64,000 nt of DNA from Arion vulgaris (lineage: Eukaryota > Mollusca > Gastropoda > Stylommatophora > Arionidae). Below, one piece after another: positions 43,996 through 54,279 of the stretch; the first letter of the stretch is position 1; each line of letters starts with the position of its first letter. The DNA lies in the NCBI GenBank assembly GCA_020796225.1, contig CM036753.1, positions 76,373,865-76,437,864 of the forward strand. Direction: 5' to 3'. A program made the position numbers and the translations under genes. The notes under the pieces were generated by a model. That model saw only the letters and a list, made by a program, of their open reading frames with translations, did not search any database and was not told where the DNA came from.

Positions 43996-44392
43996 ACACA
44001 CGGAACAAATCAATATGCATACCCTTCGACACCTACTAGGGGATACTGAGCACCTATTGGTTTGCCAAGAGTGTTTTGACATCAGTTCAGTAAATAATGA
44101 CCAATAGTAAGCAATTGAAAGTCATATAATACCTTAATAACTTCGTACTCATGTCACCGGACCCACTTTTAGACACTCAGGTCACTGTAGATGTCATTCA
44201 TCTTTTTAGATTTTGTGATGTTTGAAAGACAAAACTGTATTAATATACATTTGTTATACATTTGTAGAAGGCTACTTGACAAATTGAGAATGTAAGCAGT
44301 ACTTCAAGTTGGGACCTGTATTATCTACGCACTAAAATGCACCAGTGTGCATTCCGAAATGTGAATTCACAACCACAATTTTTAGTAATATA

Positions 44393-44816
44393 CAGGGTGT
44401 TTATAAAGTCTCAAAACACTTTATATGTAGGTCAGCTTGAAAAATGTAGTACATGACGTCATCGATAAAATGTGATAAAACAAAGTAGTGAAATTATGCT
44501 CAATAGTTACTGCTATGGTCTACTGTTGTTCTTGGTAAACTAGAAAGAACAAATGAAATATTCACTATAACAGATGTTGGAAATATCCACCACGGACTTC
44601 AAGATATGTCTGTACATGTTTCTTCATATTGTCAAATATTCTTTCTTCAGTTGAAAACACCATTATGGTTTGAGTGAAAAGAATTACCATAGTAGACAAC
44701 AGTCATTCACTGCATATTCAGTCACAATTGACTATAGAGCACATTTTTTGACGACGTCGTGTACTTTGCTTTTCACATTTGTTCTGCATATAAAGTGTTG
44801 CGAGACTACAAACACC
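44393..44816. mobile_element. Internally deleted mariner-like element with long inverted repeats
   Basis: Left end CAGGGTGTTTATAAAGTCTC then AAAACACTTTATATG; right end CATATAAAGTGTTGCGAGAC then TACAAACACC. The inverted similarity runs for about 80 bases at each end (including GTACATGACGTCATCG / GACGACGTCGTGTAC). A minus-strand remnant reads N-M-K-K-H-V-Q-T-Y-L-E-V-R-G-G-Y-F-Q, the C-terminal end typical of these transposases. The catalytic core is absent. Confidence 0.78.
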
Positions 44817-45059
44817 ATGCAGAAAGCAAAATGCAAATTATATGTTAGAAAAATATTATTTAAATGGAAAATTAAATATCAGATATAGAAAGAAATGTCA
44901 TGACAGTCTGTACAATGTGACATTGCTATATGTATGCTAATAGAATCAAGACACTTCTGCTACATTGTAATTATTAGTTTCAGAAAAAAATGTTAGACGT
45001 TTTAATACCAGCTTTTGTCTAGACGTAGCGTTCAAAATGAACAACTTACAATTAGCAAA
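44817..45059. other. AT-rich spacer
   Basis: No feature recognised. Confidence 0.5.
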
Positions 45060-45064
45060 TAGGC

Positions 45065-46330
45065 TAAGTTACATTTGTTATCTTTTAGTAGTTACCTTTG
45101 TTATCTTTTAGCTTTTACCTTTGTTATCTTTTAGCAGTTACCTTTGTTATCTTTTAGTAGTTACCTTTGTTATCTTTTAGCTTTTACCTTTGTTATCTTT
45201 TAGCAGTTACCTTTGTTATCTTTTAGTAGTTACCTTTGTTATCTTTTAGTAGTTACCTTTGTTATCTTTTAGCTTTTACCTTTGTTATCTTTTAGTAGTT
45301 ACATTTGTTATCTTTTAGTAGTTACCTTTGTTATCTTTTAGCTTTTACCTTTGTTATCTTTTAGCAGTTACCTTTGTTATCTTTTAGTAGTTACCTTTGT
45401 TATCTTTTAGTAGTTACATTTGTTATCTTTTAGTAGTTACCTTTGTTATCTTTTAGCTTTTACCTTTGTTATCTTTTAGCAGTTACCTTTGTTATCTTTA
45501 GTAGTTACTTTGTTATCTTTTAGCGTTACCTTTGTTATCTTTTAGTAGTTACCTTTGTTATCTTTTAGTAGTTACCTTTGTTATCTTTTAGTAGTTACCT
45601 TTGTTATCTTTTAGCAGTTACCTTTGTTAGCTTTTAGCAGTTACCTTTGTTATCTTTTAGCAGTTACCTTTGTTATCTTTTAGTAGTTACCTTTGTTATC
45701 TTTTAGCAGTTACCTTTGTTATCTTTTAGTAGTTACATTTGTTATCTTTTAGCAGTTACCTTTGTTATCTTTTAGTAGTTACCTTTGTTATCTTTTAGTA
45801 GTTACATTTGTTATCTTTGAGTAGTTACTTTTTATCTTTTAGTAGTTACATTTGTTATCTTTTAGCAGTTACCTTTGTTATCTTTTAGTAGTTACCTTTG
45901 TTATCTTTTAGTAGTTACCTTTGTTATCTTTTAGTAGTTACTTTGTTATCTTTAGTAGTTACTTTGTTATCTTTTAGTAGTTACTTTGTTATCTTTAGAG
46001 TTACCTTTGTTATCTTTTAGAGTTACCTTTGTTATCTTTTAGTAGTTACTTTGTTATCTTTATAGAGTTTGTTATCTTTAGAGTTACTTTGTTATCTTTT
46101 AGTAGTTACCTTTGTTATCTTTAGTAGTTACCTTTGTTATCTTTAGAGTTACTTGTATCTTTTGAGTTATTTTATAGAGTTCTTGTTAGTAGTACTTGTT
46201 ATTTTTAGTAGTTATATTTTATCTTTTAGAGTTACTTTGTTATCTTTAGTAGTTACCTGTTTCTTTTAGTAGTTATCTATCTTTAGTATGTTAATTTGTT
46301 ATCTTAGAGTTATTGTTTCTTATAGTATTG
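45065..46330. repeat. Minisatellite, 23-bp unit
   Basis: About 50 copies of AGTTACCTTTGTTATCTTTT then AGT, with AGC and CTTT variants arranged in a recurring higher-order pattern in the first 500 bases. From about 45930 the units lose bases progressively (TTTAGAGTTACTTTG) and become unrecognisable by 46330. Confidence 0.95.
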
Positions 46331-47007
46331 TTTATAAGGGATGTTATTTTTATTTTAAGGTATTGTTTTTTTTAAGGTATTGTTTTATAAGTATGTTCTT
46401 AGTATTGTTTTAGTATTGTTTATAAGTATTTTTTAAGTTATTGTTTATAAGGTATTGTTTTATAAGGTATTGTTTATAAGGTATTGTTTATAGTATTGTT
46501 TATAAGGTATTGTTTCATAAGGTATTGTTTTATAAGGTATTGTTTAATAAGGTATTGTTTTATAAGGTATTGTTTTATAAGGTATTGTTTTATAAGGTAT
46601 TGTTTTATAAGGTATTGTTTATAGTATTGTTTAATATGTTTTATAAGGTATTGTTATATTTATAAGGTATTGTTTATAAGGTATTGTTTTATAAGGTATT
46701 GTTTATAAGGTATTGTTTATAAGGTATTGTTTTATAAGGTATTGTTTTATAAGGTATTGTTTTATAAGGTATTGTTTAATAAGGTATTGTTTTATAGGTA
46801 TTGTTTATAAGGTATTGTTTTAAGGTATTGTTTATAAGGTATTGTTTATAAGGTATTGTTTATAAGGTATTGTTTTATAAGGTATTGTTTTATAAGGTAT
46901 TGTTTTATAAGGTATTGTTTCATAAGGTATTGTTTAATAAGGTATTGTTTTATAAGGTATTGTTTCATAAGGTATTGTTTCATAAGGTATTGTTTTATAA
47001 GGTATTG
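46331..47007. repeat. Minisatellite, 15-16-bp unit
   Basis: About 43 copies of ATAAGGTATTGTTTT, abutting the 23-bp array through an indel-rich transition at 46200-46450. Minus-strand open frames are repeat artefacts. Confidence 0.95.
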
Positions 47008-47260
47008 TACCTGAGTGGTTACTGAGGCCCAAATTTGGGGTGTAAAGAATAGAACCACTGTTACCTGCCACGCATTTCGTAAGAGGCGACTATGGAGGTT
47101 TGGCTGGAATCGGATGCACGTGTCCTAAACGTGTATAAGTCTATGCGTTTAGGGGCCTGTCAAACCAATGTGCAACGTACACACGTTTTTGGCAAAGATC
47201 AAACATATCACAAAGAGTGATTAAAATTGGTCGTAAAGAACGAACGCAAAGAAGAAGAAA
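47008..47260 (+). mobile_element. SINE family E, copy 2, inserted in the minisatellite
   Basis: Runs from CCTGAGTGGTTACTGAGGCC to a GAAGAAGAAAA tail, uninterrupted. Flanked by ATAAGGTATTG (46997-47007) and ATAAGGCATTG (47261-47271). The minisatellite resumes for about 25 bases afterwards. Confidence 0.92.
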
Positions 47261-47289
47261 ATAAGGCATTGTTTTATAAGGCATGATGT

Positions 47290-47526
47290 ATGCGGAATGT
47301 TCAGAACATCTAATTTTTGTGTGAGTGGGTGATAGGGGAGGAGAGAAGGGTGTGGATGATTTATTTCCTCTTCATCGTTTCGCATGCTGCATTCTAGTAT
47401 GACAAGTAATGCAGATATCACCATGGAAAGGATACAAATAAAACAGCAGCTCACCTATTTAAGTATGGTCAACAAATAAACAGTGTACAAGTATTAAGAG
47501 CTTCCGAAAAACAAATAGATAAACAC
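47290..47526. other. Spacer without recognised feature
   Basis: A short minus-strand frame is not supported. Confidence 0.45.
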
Positions 47527-47579
47527 AGGATTCGAACCACTTACTCTCATTTCAATGATGGTAAGTGGTTTGAATCCTA
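47527..47579. other. Inverted repeat carrying a B-box-like sequence
   Basis: AGGATTCGAACCACTTAC and GTAAGTGGTTTGAATCCT form 18-bp arms with one mismatch around a 16-base loop. The arm contains GGTTCGAATCC, the Pol III B-box consensus. Not a full tRNA. Confidence 0.75.
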
Positions 47580-47594
47580 TTTAAATAGCAGCTT

Positions 47595-48177
47595 TGATTG
47601 CACAGGAAATGTTAAAAAAGAAATCATGCTACGAGTTGTCAAAGCAACATCAGTTTTTAAATGTCTAAGTAAAATATGAAACTGGAAATTAAACATTTTT
47701 TAAACTAAATTACAAATTTTCAATTCAAATGTGGTATCAGTAATAACATATGCCAGCGAGAGTTGGAAAATGACTAAAGAAATACACATCAGGTCGAATG
47801 TATTTGAAAATAGATGTCTGCGAAAAATAATGAACATAAAATGGGATGAATTCAGGAGAACTGATGAAATCAGAGAAATGTCTGGTCAACCTCTAGTGAC
47901 AACTGTTACAAGATGGAGAAGATGGAGATATGTTGGACACACCTTGAGAAGAAATGATCAAAGAATACTAAACCAGGCATTGAAGTGGGATGCAAAGGGT
48001 TCAAGAAAGAGAGGACGACCTAGGAGACCCTGAAACGAACTTTGCTGAGAGAGGCAGAAAATATCGGTCTTAGTTCCATGGAGGAGATTGAGCGAGTTGC
48101 CCAGGATATAGCGGTATGGAGAAATTACTTGTAGGCCCTATGTAACGTATAACGGTACGAGAGGAATTATTATTATT
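47595..48177 (+). mobile_element. LINE 3' fragment (ATT-tailed family), best preserved copy
   Basis: The frame from 47731 reads V-I-T-Y-A-S-E-S-W-K-M, E-N-R-C-L-R-K-I-M-N-I-K-W-D-E-F, R-R-W-R-Y-V-G-H-T-L-R-R-N and K-G-S-R-K-R-G-R-P. After a frameshift it continues E-E-I-E-R-V-A-Q-D-I-A-V-W and ends in (ATT)n. The RT core is absent. Confidence 0.92.
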
Positions 48178-48749
48178 ATTCCATTATGATAGATATTCCA
48201 TCGAATGTAGTAACTATCGCACAATTTGAAAATGCTATATAACGATTACTTCTTGAAACAAATTTAAGAAAATGTCTGCTAATTATTGTTTATTTTTGCA
48301 CAAACATAGCGAATTTTCAAAGATTACAAATTATCCCCTCACTTGTCCCCTCAATTTGAACATAGTTAGGGCACCCATTTTCTACTAGATAACTGGGAAA
48401 ACTTTTCTACATGAACTTGACCACTGTTGAATAGTACGCAGATTCAATTCTCTGTCACTAATCTTCGTTGACTCTGCACATACAATATAATATATGAACT
48501 GGCTGAGACATTGGATTCTGGTTTGACAATCAGTTCTGTTGACTACTGGTTATATTTAAACAACATAGTAAAAGTGAAAATGTCCCTAGTGAAGGGAATG
48601 AAACACTTATTTCTTCACCTCTCGAGGATCAAATATGCAGGTGGTAGGCGGGTCAATTCCTATTCGAACTTGTAGTACGTTGATTTCGTCAATTGAAACC
48701 AAAACCCTTCTTTTTGTTCGTTTCGAAAAATCGAACGTTCAATTCGTTG
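48178..48749. other. AT-rich spacer with a shared segment
   Basis: 48630-48705 (GCAGGTGGTAGGCGGGTCAA) matches segments at 13.27 and 38.71 kb and may be an unclassified SINE. Confidence 0.45.
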
Positions 48750-48757
48750 TTCTAGTG

Positions 48758-49135
48758 CAGCGGTTCTCAAACTTTACATTACTGTGGACCCTCTTTTAAA
48801 TACATGTTGCTGCTGCAGACCCCCCAACAATTTCTATATATGAACATTTTCTAGCGATGGAGTTATTATTATACCACACTAACAGTCAAGCTGGCTCCAA
48901 CTTCTCAGACTGCGCGAAACTTCAAATGATCTTTCATTTTGTTCTGTCAGACTCCAGTCTGATCCGGGTTCTTTGATTTCACAGTGGAACTAGTTGATCA
49001 CTGTTTTTATACGTTTTTAAAGTTTTTTTTCTTTCTGAAATGTCAAAGATCATAATATTTCTTCAAGCTGTTGAGGACCCCTGTGAGTATTTTGCGGACC
49101 CACAGGGATCCACGGACCCCAGTTTCGAAACGCTG
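48758..49135. mobile_element. Non-autonomous hAT-like element, copy 2, 378 bp
   Basis: Ends CAGCGGTTCTCAAACTTTAC and CCAGTTTCGAAACGCTG. Perfect 8-bp duplication TTCTAGTG at 48750-48757 and 49136-49143. Uninterrupted relative of the element at 24196-24850. No transposase. Confidence 0.92.
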
Positions 49136-49215
49136 TTCTAGTGATCACACAACATAGTAAAAATGTGAACTATTTATATACCGGGAGTCAGCTGATATCA
49201 CATTATATGGTTAAA

Positions 49216-49560
49216 TCAAAGATTGTTTATGTTCGATTCTCCAAAATCGTCTGTTTCTTGCTATGATTTTATATTTGAAAATTAATATGTCAGATATTAA
49301 TTTTCAAATGTAGAATAATGTTGATTCTAATCAATTTCAATTGTCATTTTCCAATGTCAATAATCATCAATAATCAAATGTAGAATCATGTTGATTCTAA
49401 TCAATTTCAATTGTGATATTCCAATGTCAATAATCATCAATAATCAAATGTACGAGAATCATAGCACCAAAGACTGGAGGACTGTTTATGTTTGATTCTC
49501 CAAAATTGTCTGTTTCTTGATACGATTCTACATTTCAAAATTAATTTGTCAGATATTATA
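49216..49560. repeat. Compound direct repeat
   Basis: TGTTTATGTTCGATTCTCCA with TCGTCTGTTTCTTG at 49225 recurs at 49485. Between them a ~75-bp unit (TCATGTTGATTCTAATCAAT, TTCCAATGTCAATAATCATC) is present twice. Confidence 0.85.
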
Positions 49561-49566
49561 CATGCG

Positions 49567-49825
49567 TGAGCGTTTGTAGCTTAAGCAAAAGTGAGCTCAG
49601 TCACAACCCAAGAGTACCTGGTTCAAACTTCACGGTAGGCAGTTTGGAAGGAAATTAGTTTCCGTGGGATTTTTACGAAAGGTAAAAATAGATCTCACCG
49701 TTTATAAAGCAATGACAAACTACTGAACGTTTAAGTGGTGCCTAGAACTTCAACGACTCGTTTACTGTAGTTGATGGCTACGTCATGTAAATGATATGTC
49801 ACGATTTTTTTCCATTTTGATTAAA
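49567..49825 (+). mobile_element. SINE family D (alternative head), copy 5
   Basis: Head GTTTGTAGCTTAAGCAAAAG and CTGGTTCAAACTTCAC (B-box-like); body AAATTAGTTTCCGTGGGATT, AAATAGATCTCACCG and TACTGAACGTTTAAGTGGTG; tail AGTTGATGGCTACGTCATG and CACGATTTTTTTCC. The tail matches copies 1-4, but the head differs from copy 3. Confidence 0.85.
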
Positions 49826-49859
49826 CATGCTGTTGGAGCTGCTAGTATAATCAACAAGA

Positions 49860-50180
49860 CTTTATCTTAATGTTAGACAGAGCCCAACAAACTCCCATCT
49901 TCAGACTCCACGCAGGAGACTAACTGCAATTCGAAATCCCAAAACATTAAAGCTGACCAGTGCACGTGCCAAAACGGCCCACATACTCTCAAACACATTC
50001 TACAAACATGCTTCCTTGATGGCTTGCAAGTTCAAGCATGGTCCCAGGAGACTAAATTGAAGAAATTAATGGGCTCTCACGGGGGCATCTTCCTGGCCAC
50101 TGCATTTATGATATAGATACAATTCATTTGACCAATAGAGGATGGATCACAGGAAAACAAGTATAAACGCAAAAATTGTA
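49860..50180 (+). mobile_element. LINE C-terminal zinc-knuckle fragment
   Basis: The frames read A-Q-Q-T-P-I-F-R-L, then L-T-S-A-C-T-C-Q-N-G-P-H-T-L-K-H-I-L-Q-T-C and M-G-S-H-G-G-I-F-L-A-T-A-F. C-x-C-x7-H-x3-H-x3-C is the C-terminal zinc-knuckle region of RNase H-type non-LTR elements. Related in position, not family, to 35.3 kb. Confidence 0.78.
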
Positions 50181-50192
50181 AGAATTGTATGT

Positions 50193-50195
<3 letters not shown>

Positions 50196-50223
<28 letters not shown>
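50196..50223. repeat. (AT)n microsatellite
   Basis: About 14 AT units after the LINE fragment. Confidence 0.95.
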
Positions 50224-51059
50224 GGATACTTGGACCAAGCGGAATGACAAGAAGATGGATTTCAGTACTGATGAATGGTGTTCGATGTCAGGTTAGTCAA
50301 TTCTCCTGCTACTCAGTTGATGATTGGTACCCATATTTTATGACTAGGTGGGAAATTAGATGTCGTCAGAAAAGCCACGGTGTAAATGTTTTGCCATTCA
50401 TATTCCAAGCTGTAATCTAAATGAGACTGAGCACCTATGGTGGTGCCTGTTGTGCGTTAGCGGTTATTTTATTCAGTTGGCAAGTTTTTGTTTGTTTTTA
50501 TTTTGTCTAGTTTACAATTTACAGCAGGGAATTAAGGAAGAGGGTGGGGGGGGAGGAAAAGGGTAGAGCAGATTGACAGAGCTTAAGGCGGAGCCAACAT
50601 TCGGTGCAGCTATTTCTTATCCAAAATAAGCTGTCACCTAAAAATTATCTCCCACCTTTCCACCCCGCCATCACACATGATTTTAATCTGACTGCCCCAA
50701 AAAAGTTCACTTGCATCTGAAGCAATATAAACATGGCTCTCACCAAGAGATGGTGTGGGGTTATCAGAGAACGGTTGCCGAGCCGTGAAGTTGCTACTGA
50801 GCATTACCCTGGCTTATCTAAACGGTGTTTAAAAACAGCTTATATGTCAGCGAATGTGATAAGAATTAGTCATTAATCTCTTCTATGATTAAGTTAAATG
50901 GACGAATCTTCTCTTTCCTATATTTTTTAGTTTCCCCAGGTCGCAGGTAAAAGGAAGAGGCATGCTGGAAATTGTATATGAATATTGTGAGGCACGTTTA
51001 GTTGGTATATTTAGATTGTGTATCACGCAGGTTACATAAAGGCACATATTTTTTCTGTA
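50224..51059. other. Spacer without recognised gene
   Basis: Mixed composition, including a G-rich run near 50541. Open frames are short and unsupported. Confidence 0.45.
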
Positions 51060-51280
51060 CATAAAAATACATGAAGGGCTGGAGAAGACCATTATGGAAG
51101 GAGGCATACCGGCAAAGAGAAGAAGAGGAAGACTACGGAGAAGATGGATTCAGGATGTATCTGATGGTTTGAACATGACAGCTGCAGAGGCAGGACATAT
51201 GGCCTATGAGAGAGAGAAATTCCGGAGGACTGTTGGGGTGACAAAGCTCTGCTCAGGACAAGCTATTTGATGATGACATA
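51060..51280 (+). mobile_element. LINE C-terminal tail fragment
   Basis: The frame reads L-E-K-T-I-M-E-G-G-I-P-A-K-R-R-R-G-R-L-R-R-R-W, then G-L-N-M-T-A-A-E-A-G-H-M-A and E-R-E-K-F-R-R-T-V-G-V. Open for ~70 codons. Related tails at 37.3 and 62.1 kb on the minus strand. Confidence 0.9.
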
Positions 51281-51532
51281 ATGACGTACGGGCGGGAAGT
51301 GTTAGGAACTTCTCATTACTATATTTCTTTATTTGGATGTAAAGGGACAGTATTATTTCCCTGCTAGCTTTCCTATTTTGTAACCAAGTATGCCAGACAA
51401 TCTCTTCGAGCGGATTCTACTGAAGATCTCATCACTTATTGGCTTGTTCCTTGTTCAATCAGGATAATCTGATGACTTACTATCTAATTAACCAGTCAAT
51501 CAGCAAACGAACCAATCAACCTTCAAACTTTT
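51281..51532. other. AT-rich spacer
   Basis: AACCAATCAACC-like degenerate motifs near 51490. No gene recognised. Confidence 0.45.
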
Positions 51533-51722
51533 ATTTTTCCTGATCCAGAAGCACTTGAGCTTTCGGCTCGGTGCCATGGACATCGTAACCCTTCGGTTCG
51601 GTGCCACGAACACCGTAAATCTGGAGAACCTGTGGCTATTCTGCCAGCCCGCGGAATTGAACCTTTAGGGAGCTTGGCACCCGTCGTCGAACGCGCTACG
51701 AGCACGCTGGGTAGGCGGGTAA
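51533..51722 (-). mobile_element. SINE family B, copy 5
   Basis: TGATCCAGAAGCACTTGAG tail at the left, GTAACCCTTCGGTTCGGTGC in the body, CGAACGCGCTACGAGCACG head at the right. Flanks do not give a clear duplication. Confidence 0.88.
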
Positions 51723-51828
51723 AAAATCTTCAACCTAAACAACCAACTAACTGACTAACTTATAATCTCTAAGACGCTAAACACTTTATGAAGAATGTAT
51801 ATATTCACAGTGTATTCAATTCATCGTT

Positions 51829-52076
51829 AGGATCTGTAGCTAAAGCGGTAGTGAGCTCGATCAGAACCCAAGCGTACCTGGTTTAAACTTCGCAGCGGGC
51901 AAGTTTGGAAGCAAATTAGTTCCCTTGGACTTTTACGAACGATAAAAATAGATCTGAGGGTTTATAAAGTATTGGCAAACTGCTGAACGTATAAGTGGTG
52001 CCTAGAAAATCGGCGACTCGTTTACTGATGTTGATGACTAAGTCCTGTAAAGAATAAGCCACGATTTTCATTTTTC
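51829..52076 (+). mobile_element. SINE family D (alternative head), copy 6
   Basis: Head GATCTGTAGCTAAAGCGGTA and CCTGGTTTAAACTTCGC; body AAATTAGTTCCCTTGGAC; tail ATAAGTGGTGCCTAGAAAAT and AGCCACGATTTTCATTTTTC. Close match to copy 5 throughout. Confidence 0.88.
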
Positions 52077-52440
52077 ATAAAATTCAGCAGTTGTACTTGG
52101 TAGCATTTTCTCACAAGACAGGGAAAATAACAATCAAGTAGAAACACAAACAGTTTGCCATTTGGTCTGATTTGTTGTTCAATTTGTTTGTTCTTTCGTT
52201 CTTTGCCTTTGATTTGAATACGCACCGCAACCCTGGCACAGGTTGACTCAGTAAGCAGCGGCCTGTTTGTTGTGGTTTAAGAACGTGCCAATTTTGAACT
52301 CAGATCGACTCAAAAAGAAGTCAGTGGACGTGCTACTTTCGATTTCACGGCCAAATTCGTCTTCGCTCGTTTTATCTTCAAGTTAAATTTTGTGAATGTA
52401 TCTACTCTTTTAATACGTGGAAGCACTTTGTTACATATGC
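52077..52440. other. Spacer without recognised feature
   Basis: No gene recognised; leads into the (CCAT)n tract. Confidence 0.45.
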
Positions 52441-52447
52441 ACTTATT

Positions 52448-52740
52448 AATCCATCCATCCATTCATAAATCCATCTATCCATCCATCCATTGCTCGTCCG
52501 TCCGTCCGTCCGTCTTTCCATCCATCTATCTATCCATCCATCCATCCATCCATCCATCCATCCATCCATCCATCCATCTATCCATCCATCCATCCATCCA
52601 TCCATCTATCCATCTATCTCTACATTCATCCATCCATCTATCCACTCCACCTCCATTCATCCCTCCCTCCCTGCATTCATCTCTCCCTCCCTCCCTGCAT
52701 TCATCTCTCCTCTCCTCCATCATTCATTCACCCTCCTCCT
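52448..52740. repeat. (CCAT)n/(CCTC)n tetranucleotide-rich tract
   Basis: CATCCATCCATC runs with GTCC, CTAT and CCTCCCTC variants. It grades into the 28-bp minisatellite, whose unit is made of CATC/CATT-type tetramers. Confidence 0.95.
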
Positions 52741-54232
52741 GCATTCATCACCCATCTACACATCAATCATTCATCCACCCATCTACATCCAATCATTCAT
52801 CACCCATCTACACTCCAATCATTCATCCACCCATCTACACATCCAATCATTCATCCACCCATCTACACATCCAATCATTCATTCACCCATCTACACATCC
52901 AATCATTCATTCACCCATCTACACATCCAATCATTCATCCACCCATCTACACATCCAATCATTCATTCACCCATCTACACATCCAATCATTCATTCCCCC
53001 ATCTACACATCCAATCATTCATCCACCCATCTACACATCCAATCATTCATTCACCCATCTACACATCCAATCATTCATCTACACATCCAATCATTCATCC
53101 ACCCATCTACACATCCAATCATTCATTCACCCATCTACACATCCAATCATTCATTCACCCATCTACACATCCAATCATTCATTCACCCATCTACACATCC
53201 AATCATTCATTCACCCATCTACACATCCAATCATTCATTCACCCATCTACACATCCAATCATTCATTCACCCATCTACACATCCAATCATTCATTCACCC
53301 ATCTACACATCCAATCATTCATTCACCCATCTACACATCCAATCATTCATCCACCCATCTACACATCCAATCATTCATTCACCCATCTACACATCCAATC
53401 ATTCATTCACCCATCTACACATCCAATCATTCATTCACCCATCTACACATCAAATCATTCATTCACCCATCTACACATCCAATCATTCATTCACCCATCT
53501 ACACATCCAATCATTCATTCACCCATCTACACATCCAATCATTCATTCACCCATCTACACATCCAATCATTCATTCACCCATCTACACATCCAATCATTC
53601 ATTCACCCATCTACACATCCAATCATTCATTCACCCATCTACACATCCAATCATTCATTCACCCATCTACACATCCAATCATTCATTCACCCATCTACAC
53701 ATCCAATCATTCATTCACCCATCTACACATCCAATCATTCATTCACCCATCTACACATCCAATCATTCATCCACCCATCTACACATCCAATCATTCATTC
53801 ACCCATCTACACATCCAATCATTCATCCACCCATCTACACATCCAATCATTCATTCACCCATCTACACATCCAATCATTCATTCACCCATCTACACATCC
53901 AATCATTCATTCCCCCATCTACACATCCAATCATTCATCCACCCATCTACACATCCAATCATTCATTCACCCATCTACACATCCAATCATTCATCCACCC
54001 ATCTACACATCCAATCATTCATTCACCCATCTACACATCCAATCATTCATTCCCCCATCTACACATCCAATCATTCATCCACCCATCTACACATCCAATC
54101 ATTCATTCACCCCTCTACACATCCAATCATTCATTCACCCATCTACACATCCAATCATTCATTCACCCATCTACACATCCAATCATTCATTCACCCATCT
54201 ACACATCCAATCATTCATTCCACCCACTACAA
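52741..54232. repeat. Minisatellite, 28-bp unit
   Basis: About 53 copies of ACATCCAATCATTCATTCAC then CCATCTAC. Copies are nearly identical, differing mainly at TTC/TCC before ACCC. The unit has no stop in any of the forward frames, so 28 bp (84 bp per three units) yields two ~620-codon plus-strand open frames rich in His/Pro/Ile/Ser/Thr. These are not genes. Confidence 0.96.
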
Positions 54233-54279
54233 TTCTATTTCATGCCTGACCATCTGACAGCATCGCAATCTCACACCCA

